Assembly (NCBI RefSeq): GCF_900155615.1
Contig: NZ_FUHT01000004.1
Location: 310,001 to 374,000 of the forward strand
Direction: 5' to 3'
DNA: 64,000 bases
Origin: Massiliimalia massiliensis
GTDB taxonomy: Bacteria; Bacillota; Clostridia; Oscillospirales; Ruminococcaceae
Of the stretch, positions 16,443 through 25,436 are shown one piece after another. A program made the translations under genes and the position numbers. Position 1 is the stretch's first letter. The number at the start of each line of letters is the position of its first letter. The notes under the pieces were generated by a model that was not told where the DNA came from, did no database searches, and saw nothing but the letters and a program-made list of their open reading frames with translations.

Positions 16443-17309
16443 ATTAACAGTTTTATGGCATGGGTTGGCGGGAAAAAAGCACTTCGGAACGAGATTCTCG
16501 CCCGCTTTCCTCTGGACTACAAGAGATATATCGAGGTGTTCGGCGGTGCGGGCTGGGTGCTGTTTCACAAACCGCCCGGCAATGATTTTGAGGTCTTCAA
16601 TGATTTCAACGGAAACCTCGTCAATCTATATCGGTGTGTACGGGAGCAGCCGGAGAAGCTCTGCGGCGAACTGCGGTATCTGCTCAACTCCCGCCTTGAT
16701 TTTGAATATATGAAGCAGATGCTTCATTCGCAGGCGGTTTTGCCCGATGTGCGCAGAGCCGCCTATTACTATGCGCTCATTCGCTACAGCTACGCAGCAG
16801 GAACCTCCACCTTCGGCAGTCAGCCCCACGCCATGTGGAACAATTTCCCCCTGATAGAAGCAGCGGCGGGCAGATTGCAGAAGGTCATTGTCGAGAATAA
16901 GGACTGCGTTAAACTCATTTCACAGTACGACCGGCCGGAGAGCTTTTTCTACTGCGATCCGCCGTATTACCAAGCGGATCAGTACTATGAAGCGGTATCA
17001 GCCGATGGATTTGACCATCAGGGACTTGCCGAAGCATTGTTCTCTATAAAAGGAAAATTCCTGCTTTCCTATAACGACTGCGAGTTTATCCGAGAGCTGT
17101 ATGCCCGTCCCGGCATCGTGATTGAGGGAACGACAAGGCTTTCCAATATCGCACAGCGATATGACAACGGAAAACAGTATCCCGAACTGCTGATCTCCAA
17201 TTACGATACCACCGAGCTTGCCCGATCTTCGGTGCAGCTCACATTATTTGACGAGATCAATATGCAGGAAATATTGAATGAAAGGATAATTTACAATGGA
17301 ACGATATGA
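16443..17309 (+). CDS. Dam-type DNA adenine methylase, apparent ATT start
   Basis: About 288 residues. It has the class D12 order: WVGGKKALRNEI (motif X), VFGGAGWVLFHK (motif I, SAM) and YCDPPYYQAD with DPPY at 172-175 (motif IV, catalytic). It methylates adenine N6; no partner nuclease is adjacent. The start is unusual. A perfect AAAGGAGGTGA lies at 16427-16436, and eight bases on is ATT 16443, giving (I/M)NSFMAWVGGKK, the N-terminus expected from relatives. ATG 16455 is 20 bases past the site, and the upstream ATG 16353 gives an implausible extension. ATT initiation is therefore inferred. Confidence 0.88.
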   Translation: MNSFMAWVGGKKALRNEILARFPLDYKRYIEVFGGAGWVLFHKPPGNDFEVFNDFNGNLVNLYRCVREQPEKLCGELRYLLNSRLDFEYMKQMLHSQAVLPDVRRAAYYYALIRYSYAAGTSTFGSQPHAMWNNFPLIEAAAGRLQKVIVENKDCVKLISQYDRPESFFYCDPPYYQADQYYEAVSADGFDHQGLAEALFSIKGKFLLSYNDCEFIRELYARPGIVIEGTTRLSNIAQRYDNGKQYPELLISNYDTTELARSSVQLTLFDEINMQEILNERIIYNGTI

Positions 17310-17547
17310 ATTTGAAATGCTCCCCGTGCCGACTGAAGCGCTGATCGCCGCAGGGATTGTCCCCGGCGTAACGGTGGAAGCGTTTGCAGATGGCAGCCGC
17401 ATTGTCATTCAGAAAGCGCCGGAGGATGTTTTTTGCGAAACCTTCAACGAGGACTGCGAAGGCTGCCCTTACTGCTGTCCCTGCTGCGGCGAATGCCTGA
17501 AAGAGCAGATGAACGAATACTTCGGAGAGGATGGTGACGATGAGTAA
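17296..17547 (+). CDS. Small cysteine-rich ICE protein
   Basis: An 83-residue protein. The first half resembles a beta-strand domain (GIVPGVTVEAFADG). The second half carries a dense cysteine cluster (CEGCPYCCPCCGEC) and an acidic tail. It probably binds metal. It overlaps the methylase by 14 bases and the next gene by eight. I do not know a named function. Confidence 0.75.
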   Translation: MERYEFEMLPVPTEALIAAGIVPGVTVEAFADGSRIVIQKAPEDVFCETFNEDCEGCPYCCPCCGECLKEQMNEYFGEDGDDE

Positions 17548-17848
17548 GCTGTACCGCATTCTCGGAAAACGAGGAAGGATCACGATTCCCTATGAAATTC
17601 GCAGGCGCGTAGGCTTTCAGTACAACGATGTGCTGTCCTTTATCGAGCAGGATGACCGCACCGTTGTGGTCAGGCGCGAAAAAATCTGCGATAACTGCAA
17701 AGAAACACCGCCTGTTGTTAAAAAGCAGGCGGACGGCATCACGCTGCTTCAGTTTCTTGACGGTCTCTCCTCCGATGAACAGCGCGCCGCCCTCATTCAT
17801 CTATCCGTAAAATGGGCGGAAAATCAAGGCGGTGAGCAGAATGCCTAA
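17540..17848 (+). CDS. AbrB/MazE/SpoVT-type DNA-binding protein
   Basis: A 102-residue protein whose N-terminal 45 residues form the swapped-hairpin AbrB fold (RILGKRGRITIPYEIRRRVG), followed by a CxxC pair (CDNC) and a helical tail. Such proteins are transition-state regulators or antitoxins. No toxin gene is next to it, so a regulatory role within the element is more likely. ATG 17540 has GGAGAGG upstream and overlaps the previous stop; ATG 17531 is too close to the site. Confidence 0.82.
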   Translation: MSKLYRILGKRGRITIPYEIRRRVGFQYNDVLSFIEQDDRTVVVRREKICDNCKETPPVVKKQADGITLLQFLDGLSSDEQRAALIHLSVKWAENQGGEQNA

Positions 17849-18203
17849 AACGCTTCGTGTTCTGATGGTAGAGCCGCACGAGTCTCCCCATGAACTGTTT
17901 ATCACCGATCAGCTTGACGATCTGCAGGAAACGGTCGGCGGCTTGATTGAGGTCATCGGCAACGGTGATGGTACGCTGCTTGTATGCAATGAAGAATCAA
18001 AGCTCAATGGCATGGACGGCAACCGCCGTATAAACGGCGATGTGATTGCCGGTTCGTTTTTCGTAGTGGGCGAAGACGGCGAAAACTTTCGCTCTCTTAC
18101 CGATACTGAAATGCAAAAATATATAGAGCGCTTCGGTGAGATCGAGGATATCTCACCGGAGGAAGTAAAAGAAAATATCGACTACACATTTTACACATGG
18201 TAG
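17841..18203 (+). CDS. DUF3846 protein
   Basis: A 120-residue protein with DUF3846 features: RVLMVEPHESPHE at the N-terminus, LQETVGGLIEVI, then NEESKLNGMDGNRRINGDVIAGSFFVVG. The family is common next to antirestriction genes in ICEs of Firmicutes, and its biochemical role is not known. ATG 17841 follows AAGGCGGTGAG and overlaps the previous gene. Confidence 0.85.
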   Translation: MPKTLRVLMVEPHESPHELFITDQLDDLQETVGGLIEVIGNGDGTLLVCNEESKLNGMDGNRRINGDVIAGSFFVVGEDGENFRSLTDTEMQKYIERFGEIEDISPEEVKENIDYTFYTW

Positions 18204-18218
18204 AAAGGAAATTGCAGA

Positions 18219-18560
18219 ATGAAGGTAAAAGCACAAATTGACCGCTTTATCGGAAAAGACAACCGCATCAAGGCATACGCCAGCATAATCCTCGGCGACG
18301 AGTATGTGATTAGGGATATTGCCGTTATGGACAGCAAAAACGGTCTGTTCGCAAGAATGCCTTACCGGTCATATAAAGACCGAAACGGAAATATGCAGTA
18401 TTCGGATGTGGCATTCGCATTGAATGAAACCTCCCGCAACGCTGTCAGCGATGCGGTTTTGGAAGCATACGAGCAGCGCCTGCACATGGAAGAAGATGAA
18501 TCGCAGGGTTTGGAAGAACAGGAAGAAAACGAAGCTCCTGTTTTTGAACAAAGAATGTGA
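18219..18560 (+). CDS. SpoVG-family protein
   Basis: A 113-residue protein whose first 80 residues match the SpoVG core (IKAYASIILGDEYVIRDIAVMD, then GLFARMPYRSYKD). SpoVG proteins bind nucleic acid and act as global regulators. The acidic C-terminal tail is longer than in host SpoVG (about 95 residues). Such copies are frequent on clostridial ICEs; the target is unknown. Confidence 0.88.
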   Translation: MKVKAQIDRFIGKDNRIKAYASIILGDEYVIRDIAVMDSKNGLFARMPYRSYKDRNGNMQYSDVAFALNETSRNAVSDAVLEAYEQRLHMEEDESQGLEEQEENEAPVFEQRM

Positions 18561-18635
18561 CTTTTTTCAAAAACAGCCGATTCTCGCTGGACTTTTGCTC
18601 TCTTTCCCGTATCCTTGTAGTCAGAGGTGATAATC

Positions 18636-19319
18636 ATGAAGAAAATGAAACGATACGCGCTCCTCCTTGCAGGTTTGACGCTGCTAAGCCTTGCAGGGTG
18701 CGGTAACCAGGATGCGCCGCTGACTATAACGGATAATCCGGCTTCGGGCAGCGTTTCGGCAGATGCAACATTGCCTTCTGAACCAAACGGAGACATCCCT
18801 GCCGAGTCGGATGAATCGGAGAATCCGGCAGAATCCGCTTCCCCGGAGCAGACTTCTGAATCAAGAACGCCTGCATGGGCGGAAGAACAAAAACCTGCCC
18901 AATCTTCGTCTGTTCCCATCGAGTCTTCCAAACAGGAAGCCCAGCCTGTAGCGCCGAAAGAACCGGAACCACAGGAATCAAAACCTGCTCTCACTCAAGC
19001 TTCTGCGGAGAAACCGCCGCAGAGGGAGCCGGAGCAGGAAACCGCACCATCCGAAGAACCCACGATTCCCGATTTTAACATTCAGGCTTGGATCAGCTAT
19101 GCTGAAACCTACGCTATAAGCGTTGGACTACGGCTGGAAAGCTCGGCGGTTGATTGCTGGGACAATCCAATTACAGCAAGTGCGCATAGCTCTTGCCTGC
19201 AGCGGGATATTGAAAGCCGGTTAAATCGGTACAGCCGGGACGAGGATATCACCGATGTCTGGATATGGGCGCAGGAACGCTCAGATGGGAGCTATGATCT
19301 ATATATCGGCTACGCATAA
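18636..19319 (+). CDS. Secreted lipoprotein with long disordered linker
   Basis: A 227-residue protein with signal peptide and lipobox (LLSLAGC, Cys at about 21). A low-complexity Pro/Glu/Ser/Ala linker runs to about residue 150. A small C-terminal domain (about 70 residues, from FNIQAWISYAETYA) contains two cysteines that could pair. It is probably anchored in the membrane with the domain presented beyond the wall. ATG 18636 follows AGAGGTG. A terminator follows and the surface adhesin gene comes next, so it may act at the cell surface in mating contact; that is inference. Confidence 0.8.
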   Translation: MKKMKRYALLLAGLTLLSLAGCGNQDAPLTITDNPASGSVSADATLPSEPNGDIPAESDESENPAESASPEQTSESRTPAWAEEQKPAQSSSVPIESSKQEAQPVAPKEPEPQESKPALTQASAEKPPQREPEQETAPSEEPTIPDFNIQAWISYAETYAISVGLRLESSAVDCWDNPITASAHSSCLQRDIESRLNRYSRDEDITDVWIWAQERSDGSYDLYIGYA

Positions 19320-19340
19320 ATAAAAATCAAATAGCAAACG

Positions 19341-19370
19341 AAAACGCATCGAAAATTCGGTGCGTTTTTT
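19341..19370 (+). terminator. Terminator between lipoprotein and adhesin genes
   Basis: AAAACGCA/TGCGTTTT stem extended by CGAA/TTCG, with T6 overlapping its right arm. It separates the leading-region genes from the adhesin and transfer genes. Confidence 0.75.
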
Positions 19371-19396
19371 GTTTGTCCGAAAGGAGTTTTTTCACA

Positions 19397-22300
19397 ATGA
19401 ACACAACGATTCAGAAAAGAGGCGTTTCGCTGCTTTTAGCCGTTGTCATGTGCCTTGCATCCTTCCTTGGAATCGGCGCAACGACAGCCTACGCAGCAGA
19501 AGAAACCGATGAGGTTTGCCTCGTTTCCTTTCCCCGTGACGGTGATGCCAACTATGGCGGCAAATGGGGACATGACGGTCATGAATTTATGAATGGTTGG
19601 TCTGTTCATAAATCACGATACACCAGTGTTTATGCTATGGGTTCGTATGACGGCAATATCTGTTACTGCATTGAACCCGGCGTCCCGCTGAAAACAGGCG
19701 ACCGCTTTACGAAAAAGGGAGAGGATTTTTGGGATAACTATCCCTCATCCTACAATAACACCATCTCCCCCGATGATATTAAGCTGTTCATCGGTCGTAT
19801 CTTTCAGTATGGATATACGGGTACGATTTCGACCTCTTGGCGTTCGCAGAACGAGGGCGCTGACAAGCTGGCATACGCTGTTGCCACACAGCTTTTGATT
19901 TGGGAAACAGTTGTTGGCGAGCGTGACGCTGATTTTAACAAAGTCGGCACAGGCGGCAAAGACGCAATCTGCGATCAGATCAGCACAGGTCACCCGCTGT
20001 ACAGCCAAATCATGGGCTACTACAATTCCATTGCGGCAAGTGTGCAGAAACATTCCAAAGTGCCGAGCTTCTTTTCCAAATCCACAGGAAAGGCACAGAA
20101 TATTGAACTGGAATGGGACGGCGAAAAGTATACCGCCACACTTACCGATACAAACAATGTCCTTGGGAATTATTCTTTCTCCGCAAGCGCTTCGGGTATT
20201 CGTTTCTCTATAAGCGGAAATAAGCTGACGATTACCGCCTATGCAGCGCCGGAAAGCGCCGTTACGATTACGGCAGAAAAGAAAAATTCGCAAAGGCGTG
20301 GAATCATCACTTGGACAGACGGTGTTTACGGCCCGAACGGCGAACTGCAGGATACCGTCACCTATGCACAGTCGGTCAACGATCCTGTAAAGGGCTATTT
20401 GAATATCAAGGTTTCCTACGGTTCAGCGAAAATCGTCAAGACCTCCGAGGATGGCAAGGTGGACGGTGTGTCTTTCCATGTACAGGGCAAGGGTATTGAT
20501 CAAACCGTACAGACCAAAAACGGCGGTCAGATTCAAATTGATAATCTCATGCCCGGAATTTACACCGTAACCGAGCTGACAGAGGAAAAATACGAGCCGC
20601 AGGAGGTTCGCCGTGTTACTGTAGTCAGCGGTCAGACGGCAACTGTTACTTTCAGCAATGTGTTAAAGCGCGGTGATCTCACGGTTGCCAAGACCAGCGA
20701 GGACGGACTCAGCGAGGGTGCAAAATTCCACTTGTTCGGCACATCGCTCTCCGGTTTGGCGGTAGATGAATATGCTGTGGTCGGCGGCGATGGCAAGGCG
20801 TATTTCAAAGATGTTCTTATTGGCACGGGCTATACTCTCGAAGAAGTGGATACCGCCATCCGTTATGTTATTCCTGAAGATCAATTGGCGGCAGTTGAGT
20901 GGAACAAGGTGACAAGCAAGTCCTTTGAGAATGTCCTCAAGAAATGGCAGCTCACCGTAACCAAGAGTGATAAGGAAACCGGTACTGCACAGGGGGACGC
21001 TTCTCTCGGCGGGGCTGTCTATGGCATTTTTAAGGGCGATCAGCTCGTGGACACCTATACCACAGACACCAATGGGCAGTTTACCACCAAGTTCTATATC
21101 TGTGATTCCGATTGGAGTCTGCGCGAGCTGTCAGCCTCCGAAGGATACCTTGTAACGGAAGGCAGCGAGCATATCGGCGCTGAACCGAAACTCTATACCG
21201 TAGAGTACAACAGCACGGCGCTGGATACTCTCGAAACCGTTCAAAAAGGCAAGATTGCTGTCATTAAGCACTGCGATGACGGCGAAACGCAGATTGAAAC
21301 GCCCGAAGAAGGTGCGGAATTTGAGGTGTTCATCAAATCCTCCGGCAGTTATGAAGCCGCAAAGGAATCCGAGCGAGATATCCTTGTTTGTGATGAATTC
21401 GGATTTGCCGAAACCAAAGACCTTCCTTATGGCATTTATACCGTAAAGCAAACCAAAGGATGGGACGGCAAGGAATTAATGCCTGCCTTCGATGTGTTCG
21501 TCAATAAGAATGGCGAAGTCTATCGCTATCTCATCAACAATGCCGCATTCGAAGCTTTTATTGAGATTGTGAAAAAGGATATTGAAACCGGCAAGGTGAT
21601 CCCCGCTTCCGGCATCGGTTTCAAAGTGCGCAATATCGATACCGGCGAATATATTGTTCAGCATATCAACTACCCGACGCCTGTGGATATCGACATTTAC
21701 TACACCGACAGCACAGGCAAGCTCATGATGCCGGAGGCGCTACCTTACGGAAATTACGAAATCATTGAGCAGAACACTTGTTACGGATATGTCCTCGACA
21801 GCAATCCTGTTCCCTTCACAGTAGACGGCAGTCAGACAATCGTAACGGTAGAAAAACACAATGTAGCGCAGAAAGGCATTATTAAAATCAGCAAGACCGG
21901 CGAGGTTTTTTCTTCTGTGGTCGAAGCTGATGGATTGTATCAGCCTGTCTTCTCGGTTCACGGCTTGCCCGGTGCGGTCTATGAAATCACCGCTGCTGAA
22001 GATGTTTATACCTTGGACGGCACGCTCCGCTATGCCAAAGGCGATGTAGTTGCGGAGGTTACCACAGGCGCAGACGGAACAGCCACCTCAGAGCCACTGT
22101 ATCTCGGAAAATTTGAGGTGCGCGAAAAAATTGCGCCGTTTGGCATGGCCATTAGTGACGAAGTGCATTCTGTCGAGCTGACCTATGCAGGACAGGAGAT
22201 TGAGATCACAGAAACAGCGGCAAGTTTCTATAACGAATGCCAAAAGGCAGAAATCAGTCTCTCAAAGGTTTTGGAGAAAAACGAAATCTTTGGCGTTGGA

Positions 22301-23767
22301 AACAACAACGAAATCCTTTCGGTACAGTTTGGTCTGTTCGCCGCAGAGAATCTTACTGCTACAGACGGCAGCGTGATCCCGGCAGACGGTCTCTTGGAAA
22401 TCGTAAACTGCGATGAAAACGGCCATGCAGTTTTTACTGCGGATATTCCCGTTGGTGCAAAGCTGTATGTTAAGGAAATCAGCACAGACGGCCATTATCA
22501 AATTTCGGGACAGAAGCACCCGATTGTGTTTGATTATGCCGGACAGGAATCCATCCTTGTGGAAATCAAGGTCAATGACGGCGAAGCCATTGAAAATAAT
22601 CTCATTTACGGTACTTTCAAAGGCTTGAAAATTGACCGTGAAACCGAAGAAATCATTGCGGGGGCATTGTTCGGTCTGTTCCGTGCGGATGAAACCGAGT
22701 TTACGGCAGAAAAAGCAATCCTTACAGCCGAGTCCGGTGAGGACGGTATCTTCATCTTTGAGAATATCCCTTACGGAAACTGGCTTGTCAAGGAACTGCA
22801 GCCTGCGGAGGGCTTCCTGCCGAATGAGGAAATCTATTCTATGACCGTATGTGAGCATGAACAGTTCATCGAAATCACCGTAGTCAATGACCGTATCCCC
22901 GAAATCGGAACAACTGCGACTGTGGACGGTGAAAAGGAAGTCTGTGCAACCGAGGTGTTCACCCTTACCGATACCGTATCCTACAAGCATCTGATCCCCG
23001 GCAAGGAATATGTGCTGAAGGGTGTGCTTATGGATAAATCCACAGGCAAGCCGCTTATGATTGACGGCGAAGAAATCCATGCTGAAACCGTATTTACACC
23101 GGAAGAACCTTCCGGCGAAGTTATCGTTGAATTCACCTTCGATGCCAAGTGTATCAAGACAGACACCGATATCGTAGTGTTTGAAAGCCTCTACCGTGAC
23201 GGTATGGAGCTTGCCGTTCATGCGGATATCGAGGACGAAGATCAGACCGTAACGGTAAAAGTCCCCGAAATCAGCACACAGGCAACGGCAGATGGAAAGA
23301 AGGAAATTACCACAAGCGACAGAGTAAAGATTGAGGATGTTGTATCCTACAAAAACCTTATACCCGGTAAAGAGTACACTGTTAAAGGCATTCTCATGGA
23401 TAAATCCACAGGCGAACCACTGCTTGTTGACGGAAAAGAAATCCGCAGCTCTTTCACCTTTAAGCCCGACACACCGAACGGTGAAATCACCGTCACCTTT
23501 GTTTTTGACGCATCAGGGCTGACAACCGCAACCGAAATCGTTGTGTTTGAAAGCCTGTACCGTGACGATGTGGAAATCGTTGCCCATGCAGACATTGAGG
23601 ACGAAGGTCAGACTGTAAAGCTCACACCTCCTGTCCCTGATATTCCGCAGACCGGTGACAACAGCAATCTCGGCTTTTGGATCGGACTTGGCAGTATCGC
23701 TGTCGGTGGCCTGATCTCCTGCGTAATCGTCTACTTCAAGAAAAAGAAGGATGATGACAACGAATGA
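19397..23767 (+). CDS. Giant thioester/Cna-B/VaFE surface adhesin, sortase-anchored
   Basis: A 1,456-residue surface protein. It has a signal peptide (to about AYA, residue 33) and an N-terminal thioester-type domain with Cys91 in YCIEPG and a Gln in ATQLLIWE. A series of Cna-B/SpaA-like prealbumin domains follows (KTSEDGKVDGVSFH, DLTVAKTSEDGLSEGAKFH, KGLKIDRETEEIIAGALFG). Then come two VaFE repeats (about 1170-1290 and 1291-1410; VVFESLYRD in both), a sorting signal IPQTG (1416-1420), a membrane helix and KKKK. Thioester domains can bond covalently to targets and Cna-B domains make isopeptide bonds, so this is a mechanically strong adhesin. A class B sortase lies 2.9 kb downstream. It probably promotes mating-pair or host-surface attachment. 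ATG 19397 follows AAGGAG. Confidence 0.93.
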   Translation: MNTTIQKRGVSLLLAVVMCLASFLGIGATTAYAAEETDEVCLVSFPRDGDANYGGKWGHDGHEFMNGWSVHKSRYTSVYAMGSYDGNICYCIEPGVPLKTGDRFTKKGEDFWDNYPSSYNNTISPDDIKLFIGRIFQYGYTGTISTSWRSQNEGADKLAYAVATQLLIWETVVGERDADFNKVGTGGKDAICDQISTGHPLYSQIMGYYNSIAASVQKHSKVPSFFSKSTGKAQNIELEWDGEKYTATLTDTNNVLGNYSFSASASGIRFSISGNKLTITAYAAPESAVTITAEKKNSQRRGIITWTDGVYGPNGELQDTVTYAQSVNDPVKGYLNIKVSYGSAKIVKTSEDGKVDGVSFHVQGKGIDQTVQTKNGGQIQIDNLMPGIYTVTELTEEKYEPQEVRRVTVVSGQTATVTFSNVLKRGDLTVAKTSEDGLSEGAKFHLFGTSLSGLAVDEYAVVGGDGKAYFKDVLIGTGYTLEEVDTAIRYVIPEDQLAAVEWNKVTSKSFENVLKKWQLTVTKSDKETGTAQGDASLGGAVYGIFKGDQLVDTYTTDTNGQFTTKFYICDSDWSLRELSASEGYLVTEGSEHIGAEPKLYTVEYNSTALDTLETVQKGKIAVIKHCDDGETQIETPEEGAEFEVFIKSSGSYEAAKESERDILVCDEFGFAETKDLPYGIYTVKQTKGWDGKELMPAFDVFVNKNGEVYRYLINNAAFEAFIEIVKKDIETGKVIPASGIGFKVRNIDTGEYIVQHINYPTPVDIDIYYTDSTGKLMMPEALPYGNYEIIEQNTCYGYVLDSNPVPFTVDGSQTIVTVEKHNVAQKGIIKISKTGEVFSSVVEADGLYQPVFSVHGLPGAVYEITAAEDVYTLDGTLRYAKGDVVAEVTTGADGTATSEPLYLGKFEVREKIAPFGMAISDEVHSVELTYAGQEIEITETAASFYNECQKAEISLSKVLEKNEIFGVGNNNEILSVQFGLFAAENLTATDGSVIPADGLLEIVNCDENGHAVFTADIPVGAKLYVKEISTDGHYQISGQKHPIVFDYAGQESILVEIKVNDGEAIENNLIYGTFKGLKIDRETEEIIAGALFGLFRADETEFTAEKAILTAESGEDGIFIFENIPYGNWLVKELQPAEGFLPNEEIYSMTVCEHEQFIEITVVNDRIPEIGTTATVDGEKEVCATEVFTLTDTVSYKHLIPGKEYVLKGVLMDKSTGKPLMIDGEEIHAETVFTPEEPSGEVIVEFTFDAKCIKTDTDIVVFESLYRDGMELAVHADIEDEDQTVTVKVPEISTQATADGKKEITTSDRVKIEDVVSYKNLIPGKEYTVKGILMDKSTGEPLLVDGKEIRSSFTFKPDTPNGEITVTFVFDASGLTTATEIVVFESLYRDDVEIVAHADIEDEGQTVKLTPPVPDIPQTGDNSNLGFWIGLGSIAVGGLISCVIVYFKKKKDDDNE

Positions 23768-24105
23768 TGAAAAAGGTGTATATCTGCGCCCCTCTCGGCG
23801 GTAATGTGGCAGAAAATCTGCGTAGAGTCCGCCGATATACCAAATATGCATTGTTGTGCGGCACGGCTCCGGTCGTGCCGCATTTCTATGCAGAGTGTCT
23901 TGATGACAGCAATCCCAAAGAACGGGAAATCGGCATGGCTGCCGGTCTTTCGCTTTTGTGGTTCTGTGATGAAATGTGGATCTTCGGAGATGAGGAAACC
24001 GAGGGAATGCAATCCGAAATACAGTTCTGCAAAAATCTCAATGTAAAAACTCGTAAAATACGGGAATGTGATATCCGAAAAAAGATTGGAGGAAACTGCT
24101 TATGA
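23764..24105 (+). CDS. DUF4406-like (nucleoside 2-deoxyribosyltransferase-fold) protein
   Basis: A 113-residue protein starting MKKVYICAPLGGNVAENL, as in DUF4406 and related proteins with the nucleoside deoxyribosyltransferase fold. Other landmarks are PVVPHFYAECLDD and WIFGDEETEGMQSEI, the latter supplying a Glu near the expected active site. Substrate is unknown. The ATG overlaps the adhesin stop, and the gene end overlaps the next gene, so all three are coupled. Confidence 0.8.
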   Translation: MMKKVYICAPLGGNVAENLRRVRRYTKYALLCGTAPVVPHFYAECLDDSNPKEREIGMAAGLSLLWFCDEMWIFGDEETEGMQSEIQFCKNLNVKTRKIRECDIRKKIGGNCL

Positions 24106-24434
24106 AGAAGAAAACGCTTCGAATTCTTATGTGTGTGGCGGTTCTGACACTCATGGTTGCTATTACCGCCGTACCTGCCTTTGCCGCAGGCGATGTGGCA
24201 GGAGCGATTGAAAGCACTTGGAACACCGCCAAAAGTCAGATACAGACAGTCGTAAACAATGTTGTTTTCCCTGTAGTGGATATGATTCTGGCAATCCTGT
24301 TTTTTGTGAAAGTCGGGACGAGCTACTTCGAGTACCGCAAGCACGGGCAGTTTGAATTTGCCGCACCTTGCATCCTGTTTGCGTGCTTGATTTTTACGCT
24401 GACAGCGCCGCTGTATATCTGGACAATTCTCTAG
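24102..24434 (+). CDS. DUF3852 membrane protein, VirB2/pilin-like
   Basis: A 110-residue protein with a signal peptide (cleavage near AFAAG), an amphipathic segment and two membrane helices (VVDMILAILFFV and CILFACLIFTLTAPLYIW). This small two-helix layout just before the VirB6 gene is typical of the DUF3852 protein in Tn1549-like elements. It corresponds in place and form to VirB2/TrbC pilins of type IV secretion. The pilin role is inferred from context. Confidence 0.8.
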   Translation: MKKKTLRILMCVAVLTLMVAITAVPAFAAGDVAGAIESTWNTAKSQIQTVVNNVVFPVVDMILAILFFVKVGTSYFEYRKHGQFEFAAPCILFACLIFTLTAPLYIWTIL

Positions 24435-24447
24435 CTGATCGAACAGA

Positions 24448-24471
24448 GCCGTCCCGAAAAATCGGGACGGC
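24448..24471 (+). promoter_or_regulatory. Stem-loop before the virB6 ribosome site
   Basis: Perfect 10-bp stem GCCGTCCCGA/TCGGGACGGC with an AAAA loop and no T tract. It ends six bases before GGAGGTG, so it is more likely an mRNA stabiliser or processing signal than a terminator. Confidence 0.6.
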
Positions 24472-24489
24472 TGATTGGAGGTGAAGCGC

Positions 24490-25425
24490 TTGTTCGACTG
24501 GTTAGGAGATATATTCTCCGGTATTGGTGACGCCATCGGCGGCGTATTTGACTTTTTAGGAGAGCAAATTTCCAATGTAATCTGGAACACCATGCTCAAA
24601 TGGATGTATGAAACTATCTACAATGCCGTTGCCGATTTTTTTACCCTGATGGGTAATATGGGCGCAGATATTTTTGATCTTGACTGGATTCAGGCGACCA
24701 TCAGGCTCTTTACACTGTTTGGCTGGGCGCTTTTTGTCGCAGGTGTGGTTGTCGCCATATTCGATGTGGCGATTGAGTACCAATGCGGCAGAGCGAATAT
24801 CAAGTCAACGGCTGTCAATATCCTCAAAGGCTTTTTTGCCTGTTCGCTGATTGGCATCGTCCCTGTGGAGCTGTATAAGTTCTGCATCAGCCTGCAAAAC
24901 ACTTTCTCCCGCGATCTGTCCGCTATTTTTGCAGGCGGACGAACCCTTGATCTTGCGGGAGAAAGCACCAGCGTGCTGGTGGGTAGCTTTGCGGTATCGG
25001 CAGACATCAATTTCAACCTATTCAACATCCTTGCGCTGATTGCCTTTGCTTACTGTGTAATCAAGATATTTTTCGCCAACATCAAGCGCGGCGGAATCCT
25101 GCTCATTCAAATGGCTGTAGGCGCGCTGTATATGTTCTCTGTGCCGAGAGGCTATCAGGACGGCTTTAATCAGTGGATGAAGCAGATTGCAGCCTTGTGT
25201 TTAACGGCATTCATGCAGACTTCGCTGTTATTCTTGGGGCTGCTGACCTTCCCCGGCAATATGCTGCTGGGGCTTGGCATCATGCTCGCCGCAAACGAAG
25301 TGCCGAGGATTGCGCAGCAGTTTGGACTTGATTCGAGCGTGAGAGTCAACATGATGAGCGTTGTTCACGCAACGACCACAGCGGTCAATCTGACGCGTTC
25401 TGTTGCCAGAGCCGCAGGAAAGTGA
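24490..25425 (+). CDS. VirB6/TrbL-like conjugation membrane protein
   Basis: About 311 residues with at least five membrane helices (around LFGWALFVAGVVVAIF, FFACSLIGIVPVELY, ILALIAFAYCVIKIFF, LLIQMAVGALYMF, LLFLGLLTFPGNML). It forms the inner-membrane channel part of the mating apparatus. The start is TTG 24490, giving MFDWLGDIFSGIGDAIGG; it is eight bases after GGAGG and matches the family N-terminus. A TTG at 24475 would put the ribosome site inside the gene. It is in an operon with the pilin-like gene upstream and PrgI downstream. Confidence 0.88.
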   Translation: MFDWLGDIFSGIGDAIGGVFDFLGEQISNVIWNTMLKWMYETIYNAVADFFTLMGNMGADIFDLDWIQATIRLFTLFGWALFVAGVVVAIFDVAIEYQCGRANIKSTAVNILKGFFACSLIGIVPVELYKFCISLQNTFSRDLSAIFAGGRTLDLAGESTSVLVGSFAVSADINFNLFNILALIAFAYCVIKIFFANIKRGGILLIQMAVGALYMFSVPRGYQDGFNQWMKQIAALCLTAFMQTSLLFLGLLTFPGNMLLGLGIMLAANEVPRIAQQFGLDSSVRVNMMSVVHATTTAVNLTRSVARAAGK

Positions 25426-25436
25426 GGTAATGCAGC

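Noticed and set aside
22262-23221. Long minus-strand frame (319 codons) opposite the adhesin
   Set aside because: It is antisense to a clear coding region with domain repeats and has no ribosome site or protein motif.
22900-23630. Repeated DNA that might suggest a CRISPR or satellite array
   Set aside because: It is two VaFE protein repeats of about 360 bases in the adhesin gene; there are no short regular repeats with spacers.
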